Numbered from the stretch's first letter, positions 1 to 6,588 are shown. The stretch: DNA of 6,965 nucleotides from an uncultured Eubacteriales bacterium (GCA_934408795.1 CAKRVQ010000053.1:1-6965); one strand, 5' to 3'. The notes: generated from the sequence alone by a model not told the origin. Translations and numbers: made by a program.

Positions 1-708
1 TTCTTTTATTTCAACATCGACATCGTCATCGATCTCGGGCATTACCTCAAGAGATGCAAAAGATGTGTGTCTTCTTCCCGATGAGTCGAACGGAGAGACC
101 CTTACCAGTCGGTGAACACCCATTTCGCCCTTCATATATCCGAAGGCATTTTCACCCTCGATAAGAAGGACCGCGCTCTTGAGTCCGGCCTCTTCACCGT
201 CAAGAAAATCTATGAGGCTGACCTTATATCCGTGTCTTTCTCCCCAATGCTCATACATACGAACGAGCATCTGCACCCAATCCATAGCCTCAGTGCCGCC
301 GGCACCCGCGTGGAAAGTAAGAATGGCGTTTTTGGAATCGTATTCACCCGTGAGGAGTGTTGAGAGGCGCTGCTCCTCAAGTTCCTTTATAAAGGAGTCG
401 ACACCTTCGGTCACCTCACCGAGCAGCGACAGATCCTCTTCCTCATCGGCAAGAGCTATCAGAGTCAGCGTATCGTCATAAGCCGATACCAATTTTTCGT
501 AGTCTGCGATCTTGTTTTTATCCTTTGTGATCTGTTTGAGGATCTTCTGAGAGTTCTCCATGTCGTTCCAGAAATTCTCACCTGCGGACTGCTTTTCAAG
601 CTCCGCTATTTCCGCTCTGACATCGTCCAGAGCGAGTGCGTCGCCGAGATCGTCGAGTTCCTTTTTATATCCTTCAAGTCTCAGGCGCTGTTCGTCAAAC
701 TGTACCAT
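1..708 (-). CDS. prfB: Peptide chain release factor 2 (RF2), C-terminus cut by window edge
   Basis: RF2 recognises UAA and UGA stop codons in the ribosomal A site and triggers hydrolysis of peptidyl-tRNA. The 236 visible codons run in one open frame from ATG at 706-708 to base 1. The N-terminal helical domain includes the FWND motif (about residues 46-49). It is followed by HAGAGGTEAMDW and then GVHRLVRVSPFDSSGRRHTS. The stop-codon-reading tripeptide is Ser-Pro-Phe at residues 205-207, which identifies RF2 rather than RF1 (PxT). The catalytic GGQ loop, normally near residue 250, lies just outside the window. An AAGGA-type ribosome site about 8 nt upstream (around 717-723) supports this start. 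The programmed +1 frameshift with in-frame UGA near codon 25, found in most bacterial prfB genes, is absent: codons 20-30 read straight through (DLGDALALDDV). The gene lies 87 bp downstream of prmA and is probably co-transcribed with it. Confidence 0.96.
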   Translation of the reverse strand, partial: MVQFDEQRLRLEGYKKELDDLGDALALDDVRAEIAELEKQSAGENFWNDMENSQKILKQITKDKNKIADYEKLVSAYDDTLTLIALADEEEDLSLLGEVTEGVDSFIKELEEQRLSTLLTGEYDSKNAILTFHAGAGGTEAMDWVQMLVRMYEHWGERHGYKVSLIDFLDGEEAGLKSAVLLIEGENAFGYMKGEMGVHRLVRVSPFDSSGRRHTSFASLEVMPEIDDDVDVEIKE

Positions 709-750
709 ATACCGTTTCCTTCCGTAAGGTTATTATTTAAGTGTTGGGTG

Positions 751-787
751 CTGCACCGATCGGAGCAAAACGCGCCGATCGACGCAG
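751..787 (-). promoter_or_regulatory. 13-bp RNA hairpin between prmA and prfB
   Basis: Arms 751-763 and 775-787 flank an 11-nt loop. Read as minus-strand RNA, all 13 positions pair, with two adjacent G-U wobbles in the middle. Read as plus-strand RNA, the same two positions become A-C mismatches, so the helix is continuous only in the sense transcript of prmA-prfB. No U-run follows: the next bases are CACCCAACACTTAAATAA. It therefore does not look like a standard intrinsic terminator. It may be an RNA processing or stability element separating the two cistrons, or it may make a modest contribution to termination. Confidence 0.55.
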
Positions 788-795
788 ATACTCGG

Positions 796-1716
796 TCAGC
801 CGCGCTTGGCGGCAATGGCGTACCAATTATCCTCGTTCACTGTCTGAGCGACGGTAAAGCCGTTATTCTCAAGGCAGCTTATGACTTCATCTTTCCTTAT
901 ATCGATTATTCCCGAACATATGAATACCGCGTCGTCCTTCATATAGTTTTCAACATCGGGCACCAGCCGCATAACGATATCGGCGACGATATTGGCTATT
1001 ACGATATCAAACCTGCCGCTCACCTTTTCGGCAAGGTCGCCGACCTCATACGATGTCTTATCGCCCACGCCGTTCATTTCGGCATTTTCACAGGCAACCT
1101 TTACCGCCACCGGATCTATATCCACACCCACGCCCCTTTCGGCGCCGAGCAGTACCGATGCGACCGACAGTATCCCGCTGCCGCAGCCGATATCAAGGAC
1201 GGTGTCTCCGTCTTTAACTGTTCTGTCAAGCAGTTCCAGGCACATCTTGGTAGTGGCATGAGTACCGGTTCCGAATGCCGCGCCGGGATCTATTGAAAGA
1301 ACCTTTCTCTCACCGCCGCCGTTATACTCCTCCCAGACGGGTCTTATAACAAGTCTTTCTCCCACCGGGGTGGTCTTGAAATACTTTTTCCAATTATCCG
1401 CCCAGTCGGAGTCCTTTACCTCGCCCGTGCCGCACTTGTAAGGGATATTTTCTTCCCTGAGTCTTTCCGTCATATAGTCTGCGCGGCTTTTTGCGTCGCC
1501 TTCGGGATCAAGATAAAGATGTATTACCGAGTGAGTACGGTCCTTTCCGAGCAGTTCCTCATCAATAAGATCGATATGTGCGATCTCAAGGGCATCCTTT
1601 TCAAGTTCCGAATAATCCTCGGTATAAAAGCCGTGGGGAGATGCCATTTCGGCTATCGCCTCCGCCCTTTCGGTATACTCGCTCGGGACGGTGACCGTAA
1701 ATTCAAGCCATTCCAT
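796..1716 (-). CDS. prmA: Ribosomal protein L11 methyltransferase
   Basis: PrmA is a cytoplasmic S-adenosylmethionine-dependent methyltransferase that trimethylates ribosomal protein L11. The 306-residue length is normal for the family. The N-terminal substrate-binding domain (about 1-100) starts MEWLEFTVTV. The linker carries the family signature DWADNWKKYFK (about 104-114). The Rossmann methyltransferase domain includes DPGAAFGTGTH (143-153), SAM-binding motif I LDIGCGSG (174-181), the acidic motif II region GVDIDP (197-202), and the catalytic-region motif NIVADI (242-247). The start is ATG at 1714-1716 with a GGAG ribosome site at 1727-1730, 10 nt upstream. The gene is followed on the same strand by prfB. 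In many Firmicutes prmA instead sits with dnaK-dnaJ or rsmE, so this pairing is less usual. No frameshift or missing key residue was seen. Confidence 0.97.
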   Translation of the reverse strand: MEWLEFTVTVPSEYTERAEAIAEMASPHGFYTEDYSELEKDALEIAHIDLIDEELLGKDRTHSVIHLYLDPEGDAKSRADYMTERLREENIPYKCGTGEVKDSDWADNWKKYFKTTPVGERLVIRPVWEEYNGGGERKVLSIDPGAAFGTGTHATTKMCLELLDRTVKDGDTVLDIGCGSGILSVASVLLGAERGVGVDIDPVAVKVACENAEMNGVGDKTSYEVGDLAEKVSGRFDIVIANIVADIVMRLVPDVENYMKDDAVFICSGIIDIRKDEVISCLENNGFTVAQTVNEDNWYAIAAKRG

Positions 1717-1858
1717 ATTTATATATCTCCGTTGTTTGATTTTATTCGCTCACGGGCGAAGGGGGCGTCAAAAGCAGATATCGGTTGAACCTCGTTCGGC
1801 AGAAAGCCCGCGGCTTTTTCTTCTGCGCTGCCCCTGATCCCCCACGCTGATGCGGGTG

Positions 1859-1920
1859 CGGGCGTAAAACGAAAGCTCGGCGGCGCCGCGCGACCCCGCA
1901 GGGGTCGCATAAAAACGGGC
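1859..1920 (-). repeat. Palindromic intergenic element, copy 1
   Basis: Read on the minus strand, it begins GCCCGTTTTT (complement of 1911-1920). A perfect 8-bp hairpin follows (arms 1901-1908 and 1890-1897, loop 3 nt). Next come the 10-bp palindrome GCGGCGCCGC (1880-1889), then CGAGCTTTCGTTTTACGCC and CG. Copy 2 on the opposite strand matches the first 10 bases exactly and 28 of the 31 bases after the hairpin. The hairpin arms themselves differ in sequence but still pair. It lies in the probable 5' leader of prmA. Confidence 0.75.
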
Positions 1921-1942
1921 GGAACAAGGGTGCTCTTACCCG

Positions 1943-1951
1943 ATAATACCA
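1943..1951 (-). promoter_or_regulatory. Possible extended -10 promoter for prmA-prfB
   Basis: On the minus strand the bases read TGG-TATTAT, an extended -10 (TGn plus 5 of 6 consensus bases). The -35 region is poor. If used, transcription would start near 1936 and give prmA a leader of about 220 nt that passes through palindromic copy 1. No better minus-strand promoter was found in the 700-bp gap, so this is only a candidate. Confidence 0.25.
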
Positions 1952-1990
1952 TAACACGCATTCAATCACGACTGCCGCAGGGACCCATCA

Positions 1991-2048
1991 GCCCGTTTTT
2001 TCGCGCCTTACGGCGCGGCGGCGCCGCCGATCTTTCGGTTTATGCCCG
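1991..2048 (+). repeat. Palindromic intergenic element, copy 2 (inverted)
   Basis: Read on the plus strand: GCCCGTTTTT (1991-2000), T, a perfect 6-bp hairpin CGCGCC-TTAC-GGCGCG (2002-2017), the palindrome GCGGCGCCGC (2018-2027), then CGATCTTTCGGTTTATGCC and CG. The sequence 2016-2029 is itself a perfect 14-bp palindrome. This is the same layout as copy 1, but inverted and 70 bp away. The GCCCGTTTTT ends of the two copies face each other. Confidence 0.75.
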
Positions 2049-2234
2049 TCGCCCGATACACTTACAGACTCGGTGCACCCCCGCATCGATAAACGCAGGC
2101 ACAGCCGGCAAAAGCCCGTATCGGATAAATACCTCACGGCCTTAAAAAAGCCCTTTGCCGCGCTTCCTCCGCAGTTTCACAGATAACATACTAACACAAA
2201 AATGTCGGAATTAACAGTACCTTTTACATTATTA

Positions 2235-2263
2235 TTGTAATTTTCGTTATTTTGTATTATAAT
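2235..2263 (+). promoter_or_regulatory. Sigma-A type promoter for the P-type ATPase
   Basis: The -35 box is TTGTAA (2235-2240, 4 of 6 consensus bases) and the -10 box is a perfect TATAAT (2258-2263). They are separated by 17 bp in strongly AT-rich DNA. Transcription should start near 2270, giving a leader of about 145 nt before the ATPase ATG. Confidence 0.75.
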
Positions 2264-2325
2264 CTTTTAGTATGCAGCGATATTGTCTTGCATTTATTCC
2301 TAAAACTTACCGTTAATCGCATCAC

Positions 2326-2379
2326 ACCCGCCGTACGGGTTTTCGACCGCGATGTGGTAAACACTGCGCGGCATTTTTT
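2326..2379 (+). promoter_or_regulatory. Candidate attenuator in the ATPase leader
   Basis: There are two successive hairpins. The first is ACCCG-CCGTA-CGGGT (2326-2340). The second pairs CCGCG (2347-2351) with CGCGG (2367-2371), has a short inner GTG/CAC stem, and is followed by six T residues at 2374-2379. The second has the form of an intrinsic terminator 36 nt before the start codon. The CGGGT arm of the first could instead pair imperfectly with ACCG (2346-2349) and break the second. That arrangement would suit transcription attenuation, but the helices are short and no ligand or leader peptide was identified. Confidence 0.35.
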
Positions 2380-2415
2380 CGAAATGACCCCGATAATACT
2401 GGAGGAATCAAACAG

Positions 2416-5067
2416 ATGATCTGGCACAGCTCTGAAATCGGCGATGTATTAAAAGAACTGAAAACCGATCAATCGGTCGGACTTTATTCGGACGAAGCCG
2501 ACCGTCGCCTTGCGGTGTACGGAAAAAATCTTTCCGCAGACAAAAAGCGGATGACCTATAAAGAACTCATTGTAATGAGGCTCTCGGATCTGCCGACCGT
2601 GCTTTTGCTCATAGCCGCGGCAGTCTCGTCAATAACCGCCGTCATTATGAATGAAGGCTCTGCGATCATACCGCTCGCAACCGCGGTCCTGCTGGTTCTC
2701 AGAGCGGTCCTCAGTGCCGCCTATGATCTGAAGATTTACCGCGAGATCGAATCGGTCAACAACCTTTCGGTGCCCTCGGCAAGGGTAAGACGGGACAAGG
2801 TGATAAAAACCGTTCCCGCTGCCGAACTTGTTCCGGGAGATATAATAATTCTTTCCGCGGGCGATTATATACCCGCCGACGCAAGGCTTATCTGTGCCGT
2901 TAATCTGCACTGTAACGAAGAGCTGATCACGGGCGAGGATGCCCCTGCCGAGAAGGCTGACTGTGAAATGCCGCTCGACGCGATCACTCCGATCTCGGAG
3001 CGGAGCAATATGGTATTCAAGGGTTGTTCGGTAGTCTCGGGCGAGGGAACGGCGGTGGTCACCGCGACCGGCAACGACACCGAGGTGAGAAAGGGCATTC
3101 GTGCTTCCTCCGAGGATTCGTCTGCGGAAAGCCCGGTCATGAAGCGTCTTAAAAGTTTTGAGAAGATCATATCCTTCGGGGTCCTTGCGGTATGTATCAT
3201 AGTGGTGTTGGTCGGTATCATAGGCGCCGCGGGTAACCGTGAGAATTTTTCGGTCAGGTTTTTGGCGGTCGTTTCTTCATCGGCGGCACTTGCCGCAGCA
3301 ATACTTTCGGGTGCGTTTGAATCCGCCTCCCGTGCCGCTTTGTCTCGCGGAATCAGAGCCTCCGCAAAGCACGGAGCGGTCGTAAAGCGCATTCGCTCGG
3401 CAGAGGCACTCGGCAACATTTCGGTGATATGTTGCGACAAGACCGGCGTGTTGACTGAAAACAAAGCGGATGTTTCCTGCCTTTTTGACGGCAGAAAGCT
3501 CACCCGCATCAAAACAGATGAACTGACTCACGGTGCCGCGAATCTCCTCACCTTTGCCGCAGTATGCTGCAACGGCAATTCCCGTATTGATAACGGTAAG
3601 GAAATACGGGTAGGCGACACGACCGATTCCGGAATAGTCATTGCGGCAGCAAAGCTGCTCGGTCATTCAAAGGAAGAGATCGACAACACCTGTCCGAGGC
3701 TTACGGAGCTCCCGTTTGACCCCTCAAGGAGACTTATGGCGACCGTCAATATGATAGACGGAAAAATATATGCAGTCGTAAAGGGTGCTCCCGAACTGAT
3801 AACCCCCTGCTGCGTCGGATGCGACACGGAGTTTCTTTTGAATGCGGCTGACGAGATGTCGGCAGAGGCGCTGAAAGTCATCGCTGTCGCTTATAAAAGA
3901 TTGCCTGAGTCACCCATTGAACTGAGCGAAGCGGATATATCAAGCGATCTCACCTTCTGCGGTTTTATAGGGTTGGACGACCCCATAAGGGACGACACCG
4001 CGGAGGCAGTAAAAAAGTGCTCCGATGCCGGCATCAGGACGGTCATCGTGACCGGCGACAGTATTGAGACCGCCTCTGCGGTAGCGGAAAAACTCGGCCT
4101 TTTTGAAGGCGGAGGAATAGCGGTCACGGGGGCTGCGGTTGCCGCCATGACGGATGAGGAATTATTCGGTCAGATCGAACACATTGCGGTATTTGCGCGT
4201 GTGTCACCCGAAGACAAGCTGCGGATCATCAGAGCATGGAAAGCGACGGGTGCCGCGGTTGCGGTCACGGGAAACACAGTGGGAGACGAAAAAGCGCTCC
4301 GCGAGGCGGATATCGGATTTGCTCTCGGCGTTTCGGGGACCGATGTTGCCAAAGGCGCCGCAGACACGGTTTTGGCTGACGACTCTTACTCCTCGCTTGT
4401 TTCGTCGCTTGAGATAGGTCATACGGCATATGAAAATATCCGCCGTTCACTTCACTACCTGCTTGCCTGCGGGATCGGAGAGGCGATAGCGGTTTTGGCG
4501 GGATACATTGTTTTCGGGCTTTCTCCGCTCGGCACTGCGCCTATAATACTGTTGAGCCTTATAATCGGGGCTCTGCCGTTGAAAGCAATATGCACCGAGC
4601 CGTCGGACATAGGAAGCCGTGACGAAAAGGTATCGCTGCGCCTGTTCCGAATCGGCGGATTTGTGCTTCCCGCCGTTTGGCAGGGGCTGCTCATCGGGAT
4701 CCTCGGCACGGTCGGATATGCGATCGGAAGGACGCTTTATCCCGACGACGGAACCGCCGCAACGGCGTTATGCTTTGCGGTCATGGTGCTCTCGGAGGTA
4801 TTTGAGTTATTTGCGGTACGGTCGCTCAAACTGTCGTTTTTCACGAGAAGGATAGCCGAAAACAAATACGCCTTCATATATTCGGCAGCTGCAGTAGTAC
4901 TTGCGGTTGCAGTACTTGTTACGCCGTTGGGCAGACTTTTCGGAATAGGTGCTCCGAGCGGCAAGGGTTGGCTTATCGCGGTCCTGCTTTCGGTGATAAC
5001 ACTCGTGCTGAGCGAGCTTGTCAAGGTCGCGGTGCCCCTTATAAGACGGGTCGGCGGTAAAAAATAA
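2416..5067 (+). CDS. P2-type cation-transporting ATPase homologue with degenerate ion and Mg2+ sites
   Basis: An 883-residue integral-membrane protein with the full P2-type (calcium-pump-like) plan: N-terminal cation-ATPase domain (about 1-70), ten membrane segments (near 60-77, 83-103, 251-272, 281-300, 680-702, 706-725, 746-770, 780-802, 818-838, 851-875), actuator loop with TGED (172-175), phosphorylation motif DKTGVLT (341-347), nucleotide-site KGAPE (456-460), DDP (521-523), VTGDS (545-549) and Lys601. The phosphorylated Asp341, Lys601 and actuator Glu174 are kept. The canonical TGDGVND, however, reads TGNTVGD (618-624), so the first Mg2+-binding Asp is Asn620. Membrane ligands are mostly lost: M4 PEGLP is SGAFE (298-302), M5 SNIGE is CGIGE (685-689), and M6 NLVTDGLP is SLIIGALP (714-721). 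Start ATG has a strong GGAGGA site (2401-2406) 9 nt upstream. Substrate and transport activity cannot be predicted. It could be an altered pump or a sensor-like pseudo-ATPase. Confidence 0.93.
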   Translation: MIWHSSEIGDVLKELKTDQSVGLYSDEADRRLAVYGKNLSADKKRMTYKELIVMRLSDLPTVLLLIAAAVSSITAVIMNEGSAIIPLATAVLLVLRAVLSAAYDLKIYREIESVNNLSVPSARVRRDKVIKTVPAAELVPGDIIILSAGDYIPADARLICAVNLHCNEELITGEDAPAEKADCEMPLDAITPISERSNMVFKGCSVVSGEGTAVVTATGNDTEVRKGIRASSEDSSAESPVMKRLKSFEKIISFGVLAVCIIVVLVGIIGAAGNRENFSVRFLAVVSSSAALAAAILSGAFESASRAALSRGIRASAKHGAVVKRIRSAEALGNISVICCDKTGVLTENKADVSCLFDGRKLTRIKTDELTHGAANLLTFAAVCCNGNSRIDNGKEIRVGDTTDSGIVIAAAKLLGHSKEEIDNTCPRLTELPFDPSRRLMATVNMIDGKIYAVVKGAPELITPCCVGCDTEFLLNAADEMSAEALKVIAVAYKRLPESPIELSEADISSDLTFCGFIGLDDPIRDDTAEAVKKCSDAGIRTVIVTGDSIETASAVAEKLGLFEGGGIAVTGAAVAAMTDEELFGQIEHIAVFARVSPEDKLRIIRAWKATGAAVAVTGNTVGDEKALREADIGFALGVSGTDVAKGAADTVLADDSYSSLVSSLEIGHTAYENIRRSLHYLLACGIGEAIAVLAGYIVFGLSPLGTAPIILLSLIIGALPLKAICTEPSDIGSRDEKVSLRLFRIGGFVLPAVWQGLLIGILGTVGYAIGRTLYPDDGTAATALCFAVMVLSEVFELFAVRSLKLSFFTRRIAENKYAFIYSAAAVVLAVAVLVTPLGRLFGIGAPSGKGWLIAVLLSVITLVLSELVKVAVPLIRRVGGKK

Positions 5068-5082
5068 TCAGGGACAAAAAGG

Positions 5083-5104
5083 CGGACGGGGCGCGCCCCG
5101 TCCG
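5083..5104. terminator. Shared terminator between convergent genes
   Basis: A perfect 22-bp palindrome fills the 42-bp gap between the ATPase stop (5065-5067) and the lyase stop (5110-5112 on the opposite strand). As RNA it forms a very GC-rich stem of at least nine pairs with a GCGC loop. On the minus strand it is followed by CCTTTTTG, a good intrinsic terminator tail for the lyase. On the plus strand the tail is the weaker TTCGGTTATTGTTT, so ATPase termination may be leakier. Confidence 0.88.
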
Positions 5105-5109
5105 TTCGG

Positions 5110-6396
5110 TTATTGTTTCAGTTCGACAAGTCCCGCGTCCGCGAGTTTTTGAAGCGACATCATAACACCGAGCTTGGCGTGATACCAGGTCAATCCGCCC
5201 TGATAATAGACCGCGTAAGGCGGTCTTATGGGACCGTCCGCCGAAAGCTCTATCGATGAACCCTGTATGAACGCACCCGCCGCCATAATGACCTCGTCGT
5301 TATAGCCCGGTATCGGGTAGGGCACCGGGGTGACATACGAGTCTATCGGAGCGGCGCACTGTATGCCCTCGCAGAAAGCACACATCGCCTCTTTTGAGCC
5401 GAGCTCTATGGATTGAATGACATCGAATCTGTCCTCATCCGATGAGGGCACCGTATTGAAACCGAGTCTCTCATATACTCCCGCCGCCAGCATTGCGCCT
5501 TTCAGTGCGGACGCGGCGACCGAGGGCGCAAGAAAGAAGCCCTGATAAAGGTCTTTTAAGAGACTCATGCTTGCACCAACATCTCCGCCGATCCCCGGAG
5601 CATTAAGGCGGTTTGCGCACCTTTTTATACATTCTTCGGTTCCGCAGATATATCCCCCTACGGGAGCGAGTCCGCCGCCGGGATTCTTTATGAGCGATCC
5701 GACGACCATATCGGCTCCGACTTCGGACGGCTCGATCGCCTCGACAAATTCCCCGTAGCAGTTATCGACCATTATTTTCACCTGCGGCTTTATGCCCCTT
5801 ATAAAGGCTATGAGCTCGCCTATTTGTTCGACGGAGAGGGTCGGACGCATACTGTATCCCTTTGAGCGCTGGATCGTGACAAGCGCGGTCTTTTCGTTTA
5901 TTGCCTTTTTTATACCGTCATAATCAAAGCCGACGTCGGGCAAAAGATCGACCTCGCGGTATGAGATCCCGAACTCTTTCAACGAACAGGGTGACTCCCT
6001 TATTCCGATGACCTCTTCAAGGGTGTCATAAGGTCTGCCTACGGGTGAAAGCAGCTCATCGCCGGGAAGAAGATTTGCGGACAACGCCGTTGCGAGAGCG
6101 TGAGTGCCGCAGGTTATCTGGGGGCGCACAAGTGCCGCTTCGGTCTTAAAGACCGAGGCGTAGACCTTTTCAAGGGTATCTCTTCCGAGGTCATCGTGAC
6201 CGTAACCGGTGGTTCCCGCAAAGCAGGCGGCACTTACCCTGTTGTCCTGAAAAGCCTTGAGGACCTTCGCCTGATTGAATTCCGCAATCTTATCGGCAGC
6301 CGCGAATCTGTCCTTCAGCGACTCTGCGACCTCATCGGTTATTTTTTCGACCTCTCCGCTTATTCCGAAAGCGGAATACATACTTTTATTTATCAT
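5110..6396 (-). CDS. ynbB: Methionine gamma-lyase family PLP-dependent protein (YnbB-like, 'aluminium resistance protein')
   Basis: A 428-residue fold-type I pyridoxal-phosphate enzyme of the Met_gamma_lyase family (Pfam PF06838), the group that includes Bacillus subtilis YnbB. Visible family features are FAGTTGYGHDDLGRDTLE (59-76), the cofactor phosphate loop region CGTHA (96-100), QRSKGYSMRP (176-185), DNCYGEF with the probable pyridine-nitrogen Asp211, and SLIKNPGGGLAP with the probable Schiff-base Lys237. The C-terminus includes PIPGYNDEVIMAAG and the conserved IRPPYAVYYQGGLTW. The length is normal and nothing is broken. The real substrate of this family is poorly established; a C-S lyase activity on sulfur amino acids is inferred from fold and name. 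ATG at 6394-6396 is preferred over the internal Met6 because AAAGG (6405-6409) lies 8 nt upstream of it. It is a single-gene unit with its own promoter and a leader of about 215 nt. Confidence 0.92.
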   Translation of the reverse strand: MINKSMYSAFGISGEVEKITDEVAESLKDRFAAADKIAEFNQAKVLKAFQDNRVSAACFAGTTGYGHDDLGRDTLEKVYASVFKTEAALVRPQITCGTHALATALSANLLPGDELLSPVGRPYDTLEEVIGIRESPCSLKEFGISYREVDLLPDVGFDYDGIKKAINEKTALVTIQRSKGYSMRPTLSVEQIGELIAFIRGIKPQVKIMVDNCYGEFVEAIEPSEVGADMVVGSLIKNPGGGLAPVGGYICGTEECIKRCANRLNAPGIGGDVGASMSLLKDLYQGFFLAPSVAASALKGAMLAAGVYERLGFNTVPSSDEDRFDVIQSIELGSKEAMCAFCEGIQCAAPIDSYVTPVPYPIPGYNDEVIMAAGAFIQGSSIELSADGPIRPPYAVYYQGGLTWYHAKLGVMMSLQKLADAGLVELKQ

Positions 6397-6455
6397 TTCG
6401 ATGACCTTTCGATTTTGTTTTGCAAACTCCGACCGCCGGGCTTCCGCAAAGATGC

Positions 6456-6588
6456 GGGCTGCCCCGCCGAACCGCCCTGTCGAATTGCTCTGTTGAATTG
6501 CTCTGTTAAGTCGCCCTGTCGGGGAGTCGCTCCGTCAGCAGCCATATTTAAGCAGCTATGTTGAGCGGTCCCGTTGATTCGTACTTTT
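6456..6588. repeat. 13-bp tandem repeat array in the lyase 5' leader
   Basis: About ten consecutive units keep a 13-base period. On the plus strand they include GGGCTGCCCCGCC (6456), GAACCGCCCTGTC (6469), two identical GAATTGCTCTGTT (6482 and 6495), AAGTCGCCCTGTC (6508), then after a GGG insertion GAGTCGCTCCGTC (6524), and more diverged units at 6537, 6550, 6563 and 6576. The core consensus is GAAYYGCYCYGTY. In the lyase transcript the unit reads RACRGRGCRRTTC. The array lies between the promoter and the ribosome site, so it should be transcribed but not translated. Confidence 0.7.

Larger units (their letters stand above)
1717..2234. other. Divergent intergenic region, no credible gene
   Basis: This stretch between the prmA start and the ATPase promoter holds no convincing coding sequence. 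Short open frames at 1719-1961 and 1742-1969 (minus) and 1930-2145 (plus) run through palindromic DNA, give Arg/Pro/Ala-rich peptides, and lack ribosome sites. Its content is a pair of inverted palindromic elements (1859-1920 and 1991-2048), a possible weak minus-strand promoter between them, and an AAAGCC/GGCTTT hairpin at 1803-1817 with a plus-strand T5 run. From 2180 onward the DNA turns AT-rich and leads into the ATPase promoter. Confidence 0.7.

Noticed and set aside
748..1296. 182-codon plus-strand open frame over prmA
   Set aside because: Antisense to a fully supported methyltransferase gene. The peptide has no family features.
1741..1775. TTGACG as a -35 box close to prmA
   Set aside because: The nearest -10-like TAAAAT is 21 bp away, outside the usable spacing.
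1803..1819. Intrinsic terminator (AAAGCC-CGC-GGCTTT plus T5, plus strand)
   Set aside because: No plus-strand gene is upstream and the stem is only 6 bp. On the minus strand, where prmA is transcribed, the T-run is short.
1719..2145. Short open frames on both strands upstream of prmA
   Set aside because: They run through the palindromic repeats. The Arg/Pro/Ala-rich peptides come from the repeats, and the hairpin length difference shifts the frame between copies.
2270..2415. yybP-ykoY manganese riboswitch, which often precedes cation ATPases
   Set aside because: The conserved GGGGAGUAG-type motif and the expected paired stems are not present in this leader.
2865..3512. 215-codon open frame antisense to the ATPase, and similar shorter ones at 3277-3666 and 4737-5024
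   Set aside because: They are mirror frames of a gene with GC-rich third positions. They have Ser/Ala-rich composition, no ribosome site and no recognisable domain.
6100..6564. 154-codon plus-strand open frame over the lyase start and leader
   Set aside because: Mostly antisense to the lyase, then runs through the 13-bp array. No ribosome site or homology was recognised.
6456..6588. CRISPR array
   Set aside because: The units are 13 bp and directly abutting, with no spacers of constant length and no cas genes nearby.
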